A stretch of DNA of 64,000 nt, taken from contig CAXPPN010000021.1 of NCBI GenBank assembly GCA_964219345.1, positions 31,269-95,268 of the forward strand, given 5' to 3'. The notes under the pieces are model-generated. The model was not told where the DNA came from. It searched no databases and saw only the letters and a list, made by a program, of their open reading frames with translations. Shown here piece by piece: positions 43,036 to 52,463 of this stretch (its first letter is position 1; every line of letters begins with the position of its first letter). Source of the DNA: UBA3537 sp964219345. Its GTDB lineage: Bacteria > Bacteroidota > Bacteroidia > Flavobacteriales > Flavobacteriaceae. The position numbers and the translations under genes were made by a program.

Positions 43036-43740
43036 ATGTCTAGAGTCGTTACAAATGCGTCCAATTTGCAAGTCATTTATGAAGACAACCATTTGATAGC
43101 AGTCAATAAACGTGTTGGTGATATCGTTCAGGGCGACAAAACCAATGACCCGCCTCTATCAGAAATCATTAAAGTATATCTTAAAAAAAAATACGATAAG
43201 CCAGGTGCAGTTTTTCTTGGTGTTATTCATCGGCTCGATCGTCCTACATCAGGTATTGTTGTTTTTGCAAAGACATCAAAAGCACTTTCGCGTATGAATC
43301 AACTATTTCAAGAAAAAAAAATTGACAAAACCTATTGGGCACTTGTAAAAAATAATCCGCCAAAACAAAATGACACTCTTATACATTGGCTAAAGAAAAA
43401 CCAAAAAACAAATACTTCAAAAGTTTACTCCAAAGAAGTAAATGGAAGTAAAAAAGCGGTTTTACATTACAATACTATTTTTAAACTTGACGCTTACCAC
43501 TTATTAGAGATCACACTCGAAACGGGTCGCTCACACCAAATTAGGAGCCAATTATCGTATATTGGTTGTCCTATTAAAGGCGATTTAAAATATGGTTTCA
43601 ACCGAAGTAATCCAGATGGAGGAATTCATTTGCATGCAAAAAAAATAAAATTTATTCATCCTGTTTCCAAAACCCCAATATCTGTATGTGCCAAGCCTCC
43701 AGAAGATATTTTATGGAATGAATGTTTAAAAAAGTACTGA
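43036..43740 (+). CDS. RluA-family pseudouridine synthase
   Basis: A 234-residue RluA-type enzyme without an N-terminal S4 domain. The catalytic Asp is in HRLDRPTSGIVV (motif II), with LETGRSHQIRSQL and GDLKYG further on. Such short forms modify 23S rRNA or tRNA uridines; the target is not predictable. Gaps of 3 bases on the panB side and 1 on the dehydrogenase side show a shared transcript. Confidence 0.92.
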   Translation: MSRVVTNASNLQVIYEDNHLIAVNKRVGDIVQGDKTNDPPLSEIIKVYLKKKYDKPGAVFLGVIHRLDRPTSGIVVFAKTSKALSRMNQLFQEKKIDKTYWALVKNNPPKQNDTLIHWLKKNQKTNTSKVYSKEVNGSKKAVLHYNTIFKLDAYHLLEITLETGRSHQIRSQLSYIGCPIKGDLKYGFNRSNPDGGIHLHAKKIKFIHPVSKTPISVCAKPPEDILWNECLKKY

Positions 43741-43741
43741 T

Positions 43742-45121
43742 ATGGAACATATTGAACAGTTAAAAAATACGCAAAAGACTTTTTTCAAATCTGGAAAGAC
43801 TCGAGATGTATCATTTATTAAAACAAAACTAAAAGCACTCAAAAGTACAATCGTTTCTAATGAGAATGCGATTTATGATGCACTTTATAAGGATTTTAAA
43901 AAATCTAAATTTGAAACCTATTTTAGTGAAATTGGCATTCTAATTTCTGAAATTGAAATGACACTAAAAAACATTGAAAAATGGAATAAACCAAAGAAAG
44001 TGCGATCTGCTGCACTTAATTTTCCCTCAAAGGACTACATCTACAGCGAGCCCTACGGAACAGTTCTGGTTATTGCTCCTTGGAATTACCCCTTTCAATT
44101 GGCTATAACCCCTATTGTTTCGGCCATAGCAGCAGGAAATACTGTTGTTTTAAAGCCAAGCGAACTTACAACTCATACAGCACAAATTATTGAAGATATA
44201 CTCTCCGATGTATTTAAAAAAGAACATTTAAGTGTTATTCAAGGAGGAATCCCAGAAACAACCGCTCTTTTGGACGAACGTTGGGATTATATTTTCTTTA
44301 CTGGAAGTGTTCCTGTGGGAAAAATTGTTGCCAAAGCAGCGGCTCAATATATGACTCCAGTTACTCTGGAGTTGGGCGGGAAAAACCCATGTGTTGTTGA
44401 CGATAGTGTTGATATAAAATTAACTGCAAAACGATTGGTTTGGGGCAAATTTGTCAATGCTGGACAAACTTGTATTGCTCCTGATTACATTTTAGTAAAA
44501 GAATCTATAAAGTCAGAGCTTATTCAACAACTCAAAATTGAAATTACAAAAGCTTATGGGGAAAATCCTCAACAATCTGAAGATTATCCTAGAATTGTAA
44601 ACGCCAAAAACCTTAAACGACTTGAAAATATGCTAAAAGAGGGCAATATTGTACATGGTGGTACTATTGATAATGATGACAACTACCTTGCTCCAACACT
44701 AATAGACGAACCCACATTGGATAGTAAAGTAATGGAAAGTGAAATTTTTGGTCCTATTTTACCCATTTTGAGTTATTCCACAAAAAAAGATATTGAGTCT
44801 ATTGTTAAGCGCTACGAAAAACCATTAGGCTTTTATGTGTTTTCAAACCGAAAAGAATTTTATACGGCACTTATAAAAACATTTAGTTTTGGGGGCGGAT
44901 CTATAAACGATACCATGATTCATTTTGGTAATCCAAGATTGCCTTTTGGAGGTGTGGGCGATAGTGGTATTGGCGCCTATCATGGACGATTGGGATTCGA
45001 TACGTTTTCGCATAAAAAAGGGATAACTATCAAAGCCAATTGGTTGGATATCCCATTGCGATATGCACCCTATAAAAACAAGCTTAAAAAAATAAAAAAT
45101 GCCTTTAAATGGATGGGGTAA
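43742..45121 (+). CDS. Aldehyde dehydrogenase (class 3-like)
   Basis: NAD(P)-dependent enzyme of 459 residues. Motifs: VIAPWNYPFQLAI, FTGSVPVGKIVA, the general base Glu in TLELGGKNP and the nucleophile in VNAGQTCIAPDY. The C-terminal end has FGGGSINDTMIH and the LPFGGVGDSGIGAYHG loop followed by a hydrophobic-basic tail, as in class 3 or fatty aldehyde types, which act on medium to long aldehydes at membranes. Proximity to blh may suggest retinal-like aldehydes, but that is speculation. Confidence 0.92.
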   Translation: MEHIEQLKNTQKTFFKSGKTRDVSFIKTKLKALKSTIVSNENAIYDALYKDFKKSKFETYFSEIGILISEIEMTLKNIEKWNKPKKVRSAALNFPSKDYIYSEPYGTVLVIAPWNYPFQLAITPIVSAIAAGNTVVLKPSELTTHTAQIIEDILSDVFKKEHLSVIQGGIPETTALLDERWDYIFFTGSVPVGKIVAKAAAQYMTPVTLELGGKNPCVVDDSVDIKLTAKRLVWGKFVNAGQTCIAPDYILVKESIKSELIQQLKIEITKAYGENPQQSEDYPRIVNAKNLKRLENMLKEGNIVHGGTIDNDDNYLAPTLIDEPTLDSKVMESEIFGPILPILSYSTKKDIESIVKRYEKPLGFYVFSNRKEFYTALIKTFSFGGGSINDTMIHFGNPRLPFGGVGDSGIGAYHGRLGFDTFSHKKGITIKANWLDIPLRYAPYKNKLKKIKNAFKWMG

Positions 45122-45215
45122 ATCTAAAAAAAGAGCTATAAATTTTGTTTATAGTATCTATATAAAACATTGATTTTCAATTATTTATAAAATTTATATA
45201 AAGTTTTAATTTAAT

Positions 45216-46754
45216 TTAACCCAACCACCCTTCTCGATCCAAAATTCGGTACTGAATTGCTTCACTAATATGTCTACTTTCAATAGAAATTGAACTTTCC
45301 AAATCGGCAATTGTGCGTGCTACTTTTAAGATTCTATCATAGGCTCTTGCTGATAAATTTAAGCGCTCCATAGCCTGCTTCAAAAGTGATTTTGAAACCT
45401 CATCCAATACACAAAATTTTCGTATGTGTTTGGTTTGCATTTGAGCATTATAATGAACTGCACTTAAGTTCTCAAAACGTCTGGTCTGCAATTGTCTTGC
45501 TTGGGTGACCCGTTGCCTTATAACAATTGAAGATTCGCCTCGGCGTTCTTCAGTTAATTTCTCAAAAGGTACTGGCGTTACCTCAACATGAATATCAATA
45601 CGATCTAGAAGTGGGCCTGAAATTTTACCCATATATCGTTGAATTTCAGCAGGAGATGAGGTTAATGGTGCAGAAGGGTCATTAAAAAACCCACTTGGAC
45701 TTGGATTCATACTGGCCACCAACATAAAACTACTTGGATAAATTACGGTAAACTTTGCTCTAGAAATCGTCACCTCCAAATCTTCTAAGGGTTGACGCAT
45801 CACTTCGAGAACAGAACGCTTAAATTCTGGTAACTCGTCTAAAAACAACACCTCATTATAGGCCATCGAAATCTCACCCGGTTGAGGATACTGCCCACCT
45901 CCAACAAGAGCAACATCTGAAATGGTATGATGTGGCGAACGAAATGGACGCTGCGTCATCAATCCTGATGGGGCACGTAATCGCCCAACAACAGAGTGTA
46001 TTTTGGTCGTTTCTAAAGCTTCTTGCAACGTCATAGGGGGCAAAATAGACGGTAATCGTTTTGCCAGCATTGTTTTTCCACTTCCTGGTGGGCCAATTAA
46101 TATGATATTATGACCTCCGGCGGCGGCAATTTCCATACAACGTTTTATGCATTCTTGACCCTTTACATCTGCAAAATCAAATTCTGGTTTTAATAATGCG
46201 CTTTCAAATTCTTGTTTTATGTCAAAATGTGTTGGTGTTAGCATTTTATTTTTATCAAAGAAATTAATCACATCCATAATGTGCTCTACACCATAAACCA
46301 TCAGCCCCTCTACAATGGCAGCTTCTTTGGCATTTTCATCTGGAAGAATAAACCCTTTAAAACCTTCTTGTTTGGCCTTTATAGCAATTGGCAGAGCCCC
46401 TTTAATAGGCTGAAGACTGCCATCCAAAGACAATTGACCCATAATCACATAACGCTCCAATTCTTGAGCCTTAATTTGATTTGAAGCCGCCAAAATCCCC
46501 ACAGCCAAGGTCAAATCATAAGCAGAGCCCTCTTTACGCATATCTGCTGGGGACATGTTGATGATGATTTTTTTTCCAGAAATACGAAAGCCATTGTTTT
46601 CAAGTGCTGCTACAATTCGAAAATTACTTTCTTTTATGGCATTATCTGGCAGACCTACAAGATGATAGCCAATGCCATTATCAACATTGACTTCTACAGT
46701 AATGGTGTGGGCCTCTACACCAAAAACAGCGCTTCCATAAACTTTTTTTAGCAT
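45216..46754 (-). CDS. comM: ComM/YifB-type Mg-chelatase-like AAA+ ATPase
   Basis: The 512 residues show the family order: N-terminal Lon-like domain (1-170), AAA+ core with Walker A GPPGSGKTML and Walker B VLFLDELPEF, SPHHTISDVALVGGG, MNPSPSG and a C-terminal helical lid with LSARAYDRILKVARTIADL. ComM is a bidirectional branch-migration helicase that helps natural transformation. Other competence genes are not in the window. Usual length. Confidence 0.94.
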   Translation of the reverse strand: MLKKVYGSAVFGVEAHTITVEVNVDNGIGYHLVGLPDNAIKESNFRIVAALENNGFRISGKKIIINMSPADMRKEGSAYDLTLAVGILAASNQIKAQELERYVIMGQLSLDGSLQPIKGALPIAIKAKQEGFKGFILPDENAKEAAIVEGLMVYGVEHIMDVINFFDKNKMLTPTHFDIKQEFESALLKPEFDFADVKGQECIKRCMEIAAAGGHNIILIGPPGSGKTMLAKRLPSILPPMTLQEALETTKIHSVVGRLRAPSGLMTQRPFRSPHHTISDVALVGGGQYPQPGEISMAYNEVLFLDELPEFKRSVLEVMRQPLEDLEVTISRAKFTVIYPSSFMLVASMNPSPSGFFNDPSAPLTSSPAEIQRYMGKISGPLLDRIDIHVEVTPVPFEKLTEERRGESSIVIRQRVTQARQLQTRRFENLSAVHYNAQMQTKHIRKFCVLDEVSKSLLKQAMERLNLSARAYDRILKVARTIADLESSISIESRHISEAIQYRILDREGWLG

Positions 46755-46811
46755 AAGATAGATTTGAGAATCTAAAATTAGGAAAAATAATGAAACTATT
46801 ATTTGAATTTT

Positions 46812-46834
46812 AAAATGTTAATGTTTGTTTAATT
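46812..46834 (+). promoter_or_regulatory. 23-base light-cluster element, copy 1
   Basis: Core TGTTAATgTTTGTTTAATT preceded by AAAA. It matches copy 2 (52464-52486) in 22 of 23 positions and sits just upstream of the -33 TTG of the first cluster promoter, so activator or repressor binding is likely. It reads as an imperfect direct repeat of TGTT(T)AAT about one helical turn apart. Confidence 0.65.
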
Positions 46835-46835
46835 A

Positions 46836-46868
46836 TTGAAAATAAACTTTAGACAAGTTTTATTTTTG
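46836..46868 (+). promoter_or_regulatory. Promoter 1 of the photolyase cluster
   Basis: TTG (46836-46838), 22-base spacer and TATTTTTG (46861-46868) match the Bacteroidota consensus; the ATG of the TetR-like gene follows 17 bases downstream. Confidence 0.7.
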
Positions 46869-46885
46869 TAAAAATCAATTTAACA

Positions 46886-47542
46886 ATGGCTAAAAAAACT
46901 AAACTTACTAAACAAAGACTTATAGAACTATTTATGGATAGTGTGTTGGAACACAATGAAACTCCAAAAAGTGTCTATGCATTTGCAAAAATGAATCATT
47001 TTAAAGAAGCCGAATTTTATAGCTTTTTTGGATCATTTCAAGCACTAGAATCTTCAATCTTTGAAACTTTTTTCGACAATACGATTAATACTCTTGAAAA
47101 AAGCAAAGACTACAAAAATTATGATGCACAAAACAAACTATTGAGCTTTTATTATACTTTTTTTGGAAATCTTACTGCTAATCGTAGCTATGTTGTCCAT
47201 GCTTTAGAAACTTCAAATGGTGGACTAAATACCCTAAAAAAACTGAAACCACTACGAAAAAAGTTTATTGAATTTGTTGATACATTAGAGCTTGTTGATT
47301 TTGAAATAAAAAACAAACGCATTGATAATATTAAAGACAATGTGGTGAATGAATCCTATTGGGTACAAGTTCTTGTAACACTAAAATTTTGGTTAGATGA
47401 TGACTCTGCAGATTTTGAAAAGACCGATCTTTTTATTGAAAAATCTATTGCAGCAAGTTTTGAATTGGCACATACCAAACCTCTTAGGAGCGTTGTAGAT
47501 TTTGGTAAGTTTTTGTTTAAAGAAAAAATGGGTGCCAATTAA
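46886..47542 (+). CDS. TetR-like transcriptional regulator heading the photolyase cluster
   Basis: The 218 residues begin with a basic helix-turn-helix region of TetR layout (TKQRLIELFMDSVLEHN, then SVYAFAKMNHFKEAEFYSFFGSFQALE) and continue as an all-helical ligand or partner domain. It is the first gene of the cluster, with the next start overlapping its stop (TAATG). It probably controls the cluster, including its own promoter. The inducing signal is unknown: no B12-binding or chromophore domain is visible. Confidence 0.75.
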   Translation: MAKKTKLTKQRLIELFMDSVLEHNETPKSVYAFAKMNHFKEAEFYSFFGSFQALESSIFETFFDNTINTLEKSKDYKNYDAQNKLLSFYYTFFGNLTANRSYVVHALETSNGGLNTLKKLKPLRKKFIEFVDTLELVDFEIKNKRIDNIKDNVVNESYWVQVLVTLKFWLDDDSADFEKTDLFIEKSIAASFELAHTKPLRSVVDFGKFLFKEKMGAN

Positions 47543-48855
47543 TGAAATCAATAGACCGTATCCCAACATCAAAATTACAACGCGCCTCAAAAATTGTTTC
47601 AACAGGAGCAAAAGTTGGAGTCAATTTTATAAAGTATTATGGTGAAAGGCTGAGAAAATCTGAAGAAATTGCAAAAGATAACTTAAATAAAAATAACGCT
47701 GATGACATTTATGGAGGACTAAAACAACTCAAAGGAAGTGCTTTAAAAGTTGCACAAATGCTCAGCATGGAAAAAAATATTTTACCACAAGCTTATGTAG
47801 AAAAATTCTCTTTGGCTCAGTTTTCCGTTCCACCTCTATCCTCTCCTCTAGTTGTCAAAACATTTAAAAAATATTTTGGAAAAGCACCTGATGTTATTTT
47901 TGATGAATTTGATACAAATTCTGTTAATGCAGCCAGTATTGGTCAAGTTCATCGTGCCAAAAAAAATGGTAAAGATTTGGCCGTAAAAATTCAATACCCT
48001 GGCGTTGCAGACAGTATAAAATCTGATTTGTCGTTAGTTAAACCCATTGCAATTAAAATGTTTAATATTAAGGGAAAAGATTCAGACAAATATTTTAAAG
48101 AAGTTGAAGACAAATTAACCGAAGAAACCGATTATTCCCTAGAAATTAAGCAAAGTCAAGAAATTGCAAAGGCCTGTGCGCACATTCCTAATATTTTATT
48201 CCCGACCTATTATAAAGAATATTCATCGAATAGGATATTGACGATGGATTATATGCAAGGGCAACATTTATCGGAGTTTGCTAAACACGACACCGACCAA
48301 GAGAAGTCTAATAGATTAGGACAAGCATTGTGGGATTTTTATATGCATCAAATTCATAACCTCAAAAAGGTACACGCAGACCCGCATCCTGGCAATTTTT
48401 TAATTAATGAGAACTCTCAGTTAGTGGCCCTTGATTTTGGATGCGTGAAAGCAATTCCAGATGAATTTTATAGTCCATACTTTGAATTAGCTAATTCAAA
48501 TGTTATCAATAATCCTAGTTTATTCTCTAAAAAATTATACGAATTAGAAATTCTCACTCCTAATGACACCAAAGAAGAAACCATATTTTTTACAGCTATG
48601 TTTCATGAGTTATTAAGTGTTTTTACACTTCCTTTTCAACAAGATGTTTTTGATTTTTCAGATTCAGAATTTTTTGGAAAAATTGGAGATTTGGCAGAGC
48701 GCTACAGTAAAAATACAGAACTAAGGAAATTTAACAGCAATAGAGGATCAAAACATTTTATTTATATGAACCGAACATTTTTTGGACTGTACAATTTAAT
48801 GTTTGATTTAAAAGCAAATGCTGTAAAAATTAATCAATTTCAACATTACAAATGA
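47542..48855 (+). CDS. ABC1/UbiB-family atypical kinase
   Basis: The 437-residue protein has the ABC1 (ADCK/UbiB) kinase marks: LKGSALKVAQMLSM (KxGQ-type motif with Ala), NAASIGQVHRAKKNGKDLAVKIQYPG (A-rich loop and the VK lysine), KVHADPHPGNFLI (catalytic loop) and VALDFGCVK (metal-binding Asp). Relatives support quinone synthesis in bacteria or carotenoid and plastoquinone regulation in chloroplasts. Being coupled to the TetR-like gene and to a flavin reductase suggests a role in photo-oxidative stress. Substrate unknown. Confidence 0.88.
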   Translation: MKSIDRIPTSKLQRASKIVSTGAKVGVNFIKYYGERLRKSEEIAKDNLNKNNADDIYGGLKQLKGSALKVAQMLSMEKNILPQAYVEKFSLAQFSVPPLSSPLVVKTFKKYFGKAPDVIFDEFDTNSVNAASIGQVHRAKKNGKDLAVKIQYPGVADSIKSDLSLVKPIAIKMFNIKGKDSDKYFKEVEDKLTEETDYSLEIKQSQEIAKACAHIPNILFPTYYKEYSSNRILTMDYMQGQHLSEFAKHDTDQEKSNRLGQALWDFYMHQIHNLKKVHADPHPGNFLINENSQLVALDFGCVKAIPDEFYSPYFELANSNVINNPSLFSKKLYELEILTPNDTKEETIFFTAMFHELLSVFTLPFQQDVFDFSDSEFFGKIGDLAERYSKNTELRKFNSNRGSKHFIYMNRTFFGLYNLMFDLKANAVKINQFQHYK

Positions 48856-49487
48856 TACACCTAAAGCGCCAAGATTTTGAAGAACTAGATCATATTTTTA
48901 GAATAAATATGATCAACAGTTGCTCTGGATTTAAATCCGCTAACTTAATTGGAACAAAGTCAAATTTAGGAATTCCAAATGTGGCAGTTTTTAGTTCAGT
49001 GACTCATTTGGGCTCCAACCCTCCATTGCTTGGAGTCATATTTAGACCTGTGACTGATGTACCTCGAAATACTTATGAAAATATTAAAGAAACTGGGCAG
49101 TTTACAATCAATCACATTGACGCTTCTATCATAAATGATGCTCATCACACTTCTGCCAAATACCATAAAGATGTTTCAGAATTTGATACAACTTGTCTTG
49201 AAGAAGAATATAAAAATGACTGGCATGCCCCTTTTGTTAAAAATGCACCTATTCAAATGGCACTAACCTATTGCGAGGAATACAAAATAAAAGCGAATGG
49301 TACAATTCAGCTTATAGGAGAAATTAAAGATTTATTTATAAAATCTGATCTTCTTGAAAAGGATGGTTTTATTAATTTATCCAAAGCTAATATTGTAGCA
49401 ATCAATGGATTGGATGGATATGCCGTTCCAACACTTAAAGAGCGAATGACCTATCAAAGGCCAAAAAAAATAGTTAAATCAAAATAA
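48852..49487 (+). CDS. Flavin reductase-family protein
   Basis: A split-barrel FMN-binding fold of 211 residues: NSCSGFKSANLIGTKS, FSSVTHLGSNPPLLGVIFRP and TYENIKETGQFTINHI are typical of this family (FMN/FAD reductases and related enzymes). It could supply reduced flavin to the photolyases encoded next to it, since their FAD must be reduced to work; this is inference. The start overlaps the kinase gene by 4 bases. Confidence 0.85.
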   Translation: MIHLKRQDFEELDHIFRINMINSCSGFKSANLIGTKSNLGIPNVAVFSSVTHLGSNPPLLGVIFRPVTDVPRNTYENIKETGQFTINHIDASIINDAHHTSAKYHKDVSEFDTTCLEEEYKNDWHAPFVKNAPIQMALTYCEEYKIKANGTIQLIGEIKDLFIKSDLLEKDGFINLSKANIVAINGLDGYAVPTLKERMTYQRPKKIVKSK

Positions 49488-49494
49488 AAACTCG

Positions 49495-49632
49495 TTGAAA
49501 AAATCCGAGTTACCATCAAAAATCTGTGTAGTGTGCCAACGTCCATTTTCGTGGCGCAAAAAATGGGAACGCAACTGGGAATTTGTAAAATATTGTAGCA
49601 AAAAATGCAGCAAAAAAAAGACACATCGCTAG
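49495..49632 (+). CDS. DUF2256 zinc-ribbon mini-protein
   Basis: A 45-residue frame starting with TTG at 49495 encodes KKSELPSKICVVCQRPFSWR, KKWERNWEFVKYCS and KKCSKKKTHR. The CxxC...CxxxC pattern with SWRKKW is DUF2256, a small protein regularly found next to cryptochromes and photolyases. No ATG exists in the frame. It ends inside the CRY-DASH gene, overlapping it by 28 bases in a different frame, so the pair is translated together. Function unknown; possibly a zinc-bound partner. Confidence 0.85.
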   Translation: MKKSELPSKICVVCQRPFSWRKKWERNWEFVKYCSKKCSKKKTHR

Positions 49633-50912
49633 TTTGGTTTAGAAATGATTTGAGAACTCAAGACAACACTGTTTTGCAGTCTGCTCTATCAACTTCTAGA
49701 CAAGTTATTGGAGTGTATTTTTTGGAACCTAATATGTTTAAAGTAAATAAATATGGGTTCAAAAAAATGGAAAAGTTCAGAGTCAAATTCCTTCTTGAAA
49801 CTTTAAATTGTCTTCAGCAAGAACTTCATAAATTAAATATTACGCTTCTAGTGTATAAAGATTCTGCAAAAGACCATATGAAACATGTTGTGGAAACTCA
49901 TAATATTAGCACTATTTATTTACAAAAGGAGTGGACTGATGAAGAAAATACTACGTTTAATGATGTAAAGGATAGTCTAACCAAAACTGTTGCTTTTTAT
50001 GAGGTTTATGATCAATTCTTATTTCATCCAAAGGATATTCCATTTCACTTTACAGATACGCCAAAAGTATTTACACATTTTAGAAAACAATTAGAGAAAA
50101 AAGCTAAAGTTAGAAGTTTAATAAAAACTCATCCTCAGAGAGCTTCTTTTTTTTTGGAAACTACAACCAAAATTCCCACTTTAAAAGACTTAGGCTACGA
50201 AGATTTTGAGGTAGATAATAGAACTGTTTTTCCATTTCTTGGTGGAGAAAATACAGCATTTCAGAGAATCGAACATTACTTTTTTGAAACCAAAGAAGTT
50301 GGTGTTTATAAAAAAACTAGAAATGGGCTTTTGGGAGTCAATTACAGCTCGAAATTTTCTCCTTGGCTTGCAAATGGAAGCTTATCAGCGAGACAAATTT
50401 ATTGGAATATAAAAAAATTTGAAAGTCAATTTTTTTCTAATCAATCAACCTATTGGTTGATTTTTGAATTGATTTGGCGTGATTTCTTTAAGTATGTGTC
50501 ACTTAAGCATGGCAATGAAATTTTTAAACTAGATGGCATTCTAAAACAACAATACCAATGGTCGGATCATCAAAAATATGTTGATGAATGGATTCATGGC
50601 GAAACTTCCGACGATTTTGTAAATGCCAACATGCTAGAGCTCAAAAATACGGGTTGGATGAGCAATCGAGGGCGGCAAAATGTAGCCTCTTTTTTTGCAA
50701 AAACACAAAAACTAGACTGGAGAATTGGTGCTGCTTATTTTGAGTCAATGTTAGTCGATTATGATGTGCATAGCAATTATGGGAATTGGATGTATGTCTC
50801 TGGAGTTGGAAATGATCCTAGAGACCGTGTCTTCAATGTAAAACTTCAAGCAGAACGCTATGATTCAAATCAGAAATACAGAAAACAGTGGCTACAATCT
50901 AAACTCTTTTAA
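49605..50912 (+). CDS. Cryptochrome DASH
   Basis: The 435-residue protein has the N-terminal antenna domain (SLVWFRNDLRTQDNTVLQSA) and the C-terminal FAD domain with SKFSPWLANGSLSARQIYW, LIWRDFFKYVSLKHG, NTGWMSNRGRQNVASF, DVHSNYGNWMYVSGVGND and PRDRVFN. The pair ANMLELKNTGWMSNRGRQ and GVGNDPRDR is diagnostic for DASH-type cryptochromes, which repair cyclobutane dimers in single-stranded or looped DNA and bind folate as antenna. The gene is directly followed, without a gap, by the Fe-S photolyase gene. Confidence 0.95.
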   Translation: MQQKKDTSLVWFRNDLRTQDNTVLQSALSTSRQVIGVYFLEPNMFKVNKYGFKKMEKFRVKFLLETLNCLQQELHKLNITLLVYKDSAKDHMKHVVETHNISTIYLQKEWTDEENTTFNDVKDSLTKTVAFYEVYDQFLFHPKDIPFHFTDTPKVFTHFRKQLEKKAKVRSLIKTHPQRASFFLETTTKIPTLKDLGYEDFEVDNRTVFPFLGGENTAFQRIEHYFFETKEVGVYKKTRNGLLGVNYSSKFSPWLANGSLSARQIYWNIKKFESQFFSNQSTYWLIFELIWRDFFKYVSLKHGNEIFKLDGILKQQYQWSDHQKYVDEWIHGETSDDFVNANMLELKNTGWMSNRGRQNVASFFAKTQKLDWRIGAAYFESMLVDYDVHSNYGNWMYVSGVGNDPRDRVFNVKLQAERYDSNQKYRKQWLQSKLF

Positions 50913-52445
50913 ATGAAAACATTACGACTGATATTAGGCGATCAATTAAATTCAAAACACTCTTGGTATAAGCGTGTAGATGACAATGTTTTATATTGTA
51001 TGTTTGAAATGCGGCAAGAGACAGACTATGTAAGGCATCATATTCAAAAAGTTATTGGCTTTTTTGCTGCTATGCGAGAATTTTCAAAGCAGTTGGTACA
51101 AAACAACCACAATGTCATTTATTTTAATATCGCTGATGCAAAAAATCAACATGATTTAGAAAAAAACATAAAACTTCTGATTGAACAAAACGTTATTGAA
51201 CATTTTGAATATCAAGCACCAGATGAGTACCGTTTGGATCAACAACTGAAATCAATTTGCAATGATTTGTCAATTAGTAGCTCTAGTTATGACACTGAAC
51301 ATTTTTTAACCACAAGAAACGAACTTGCTGATTTCTTTGAAGGCAAAAAACAACTCTTAATGGAGCGTTTTTATCGTAACATGAGAAAAAAACATCATAT
51401 TTTGATGGTGGGTGAACAACCGGAAGGTGGCATATGGAATTATGACCATAACAACAGAAAAAAATGGAAAGGAAATCCAGAAATACCTAATTACAAAGCG
51501 TTTAAAAATGATGTTAAACAAATTTATAAGGATATTTCATCAAGTGAAATAGATACTATTGGACATTTTGAAAGCGAATATTTTGAATACCCCATAAACT
51601 TAAAACAAGCTCAAGAACAGTTATCATTTTTTTGCAGAGACCTACTCCCCCATTTTGGAGACTATCAAGATGCACTAAACACAGAGGAAGTCTATCTTTT
51701 TCACTCACGTTTATCTTTTGCGATGAATACAAAAATTATCAGTCCAAAGGAAATTATTGATGCTGTTATGACACATTATCGTCAACATATGGATGAGATT
51801 GATATTGCACAAGTTGAAGGATTTATTCGTCAAGTTATTGGGTGGCGAGAGTATATGCGTGGTATGTATTGGAAAGAAATGCCATCTTACAAAACGCTAA
51901 ATGAATTAGAAAATCACGAAGATATCCCAGAGTTCTTTTGGACCGGTGAAACCAAAATGAATTGTCTTCAAAAAACCATCAAAAATTCTTTAGAACATGC
52001 CTATGCACATCACATACAACGATTAATGATAACTGGGAATTATTTGTTACTAACACAAACACACCCAGATGCTGTAGATGATTGGTATTTGGGAATCTAC
52101 ATAGACGCTATTCAATGGGTTCAATTGCCAAATACGCGAGGGATGAGTCAGTACGCCGATGGTGGTAAAATTGCTACCAAACCTTATGTTTCTTCTGGAA
52201 GCTATATCAATAAAATGAGTAATTATTGTAGCTCCTGCCACTATAAAGTAAAAGAAAAAATAGGCCCTAATGCCTGCCCTTTTAATAGTTTATATTGGAA
52301 TTTTTTAGATGACAAAAAAACAAAACTCTACACTAATCAGCGCATGCGAATGATGTATTCTGTTTTAAATAAATTTTCAGCAGAAGATTTGCATGAAATG
52401 AAACTTCGTGCAGCTGAAATTATTACACATCCAGAGCGTTTTTAA
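50913..52445 (+). CDS. Fe-S bacterial cryptochrome/(6-4) photolyase (FeS-BCP, PhrB-like)
   Basis: The 510-residue protein belongs to the prokaryotic 6-4 photolyase group. It opens with LRLILGDQLN and contains the FAD-domain segment GFIRQVIGWREYMRGMYW, plus HAYAHHIQRLMITGNYLLL and WVQLPNTRGMSQYADGG. Four cysteines, C351, C439, C442 and C455, stand where Agrobacterium PhrB binds a [4Fe-4S] cluster (C350, C438, C441, C454). Relatives use 6,7-dimethyl-8-ribityllumazine as antenna and repair (6-4) photoproducts. It ends the first half of the cluster; a 96-base gap with promoter 2 follows. Confidence 0.95.
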   Translation: MKTLRLILGDQLNSKHSWYKRVDDNVLYCMFEMRQETDYVRHHIQKVIGFFAAMREFSKQLVQNNHNVIYFNIADAKNQHDLEKNIKLLIEQNVIEHFEYQAPDEYRLDQQLKSICNDLSISSSSYDTEHFLTTRNELADFFEGKKQLLMERFYRNMRKKHHILMVGEQPEGGIWNYDHNNRKKWKGNPEIPNYKAFKNDVKQIYKDISSSEIDTIGHFESEYFEYPINLKQAQEQLSFFCRDLLPHFGDYQDALNTEEVYLFHSRLSFAMNTKIISPKEIIDAVMTHYRQHMDEIDIAQVEGFIRQVIGWREYMRGMYWKEMPSYKTLNELENHEDIPEFFWTGETKMNCLQKTIKNSLEHAYAHHIQRLMITGNYLLLTQTHPDAVDDWYLGIYIDAIQWVQLPNTRGMSQYADGGKIATKPYVSSGSYINKMSNYCSSCHYKVKEKIGPNACPFNSLYWNFLDDKKTKLYTNQRMRMMYSVLNKFSAEDLHEMKLRAAEIITHPERF

Positions 52446-52463
52446 TCTGTTAAAGAAAAACTA

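Noticed and set aside
45137..45153. Hairpin CTATAAA/TTTATAG after the aldehyde dehydrogenase gene
   Set aside because: A:T-rich stem with no clear T-run; not convincing as a terminator.
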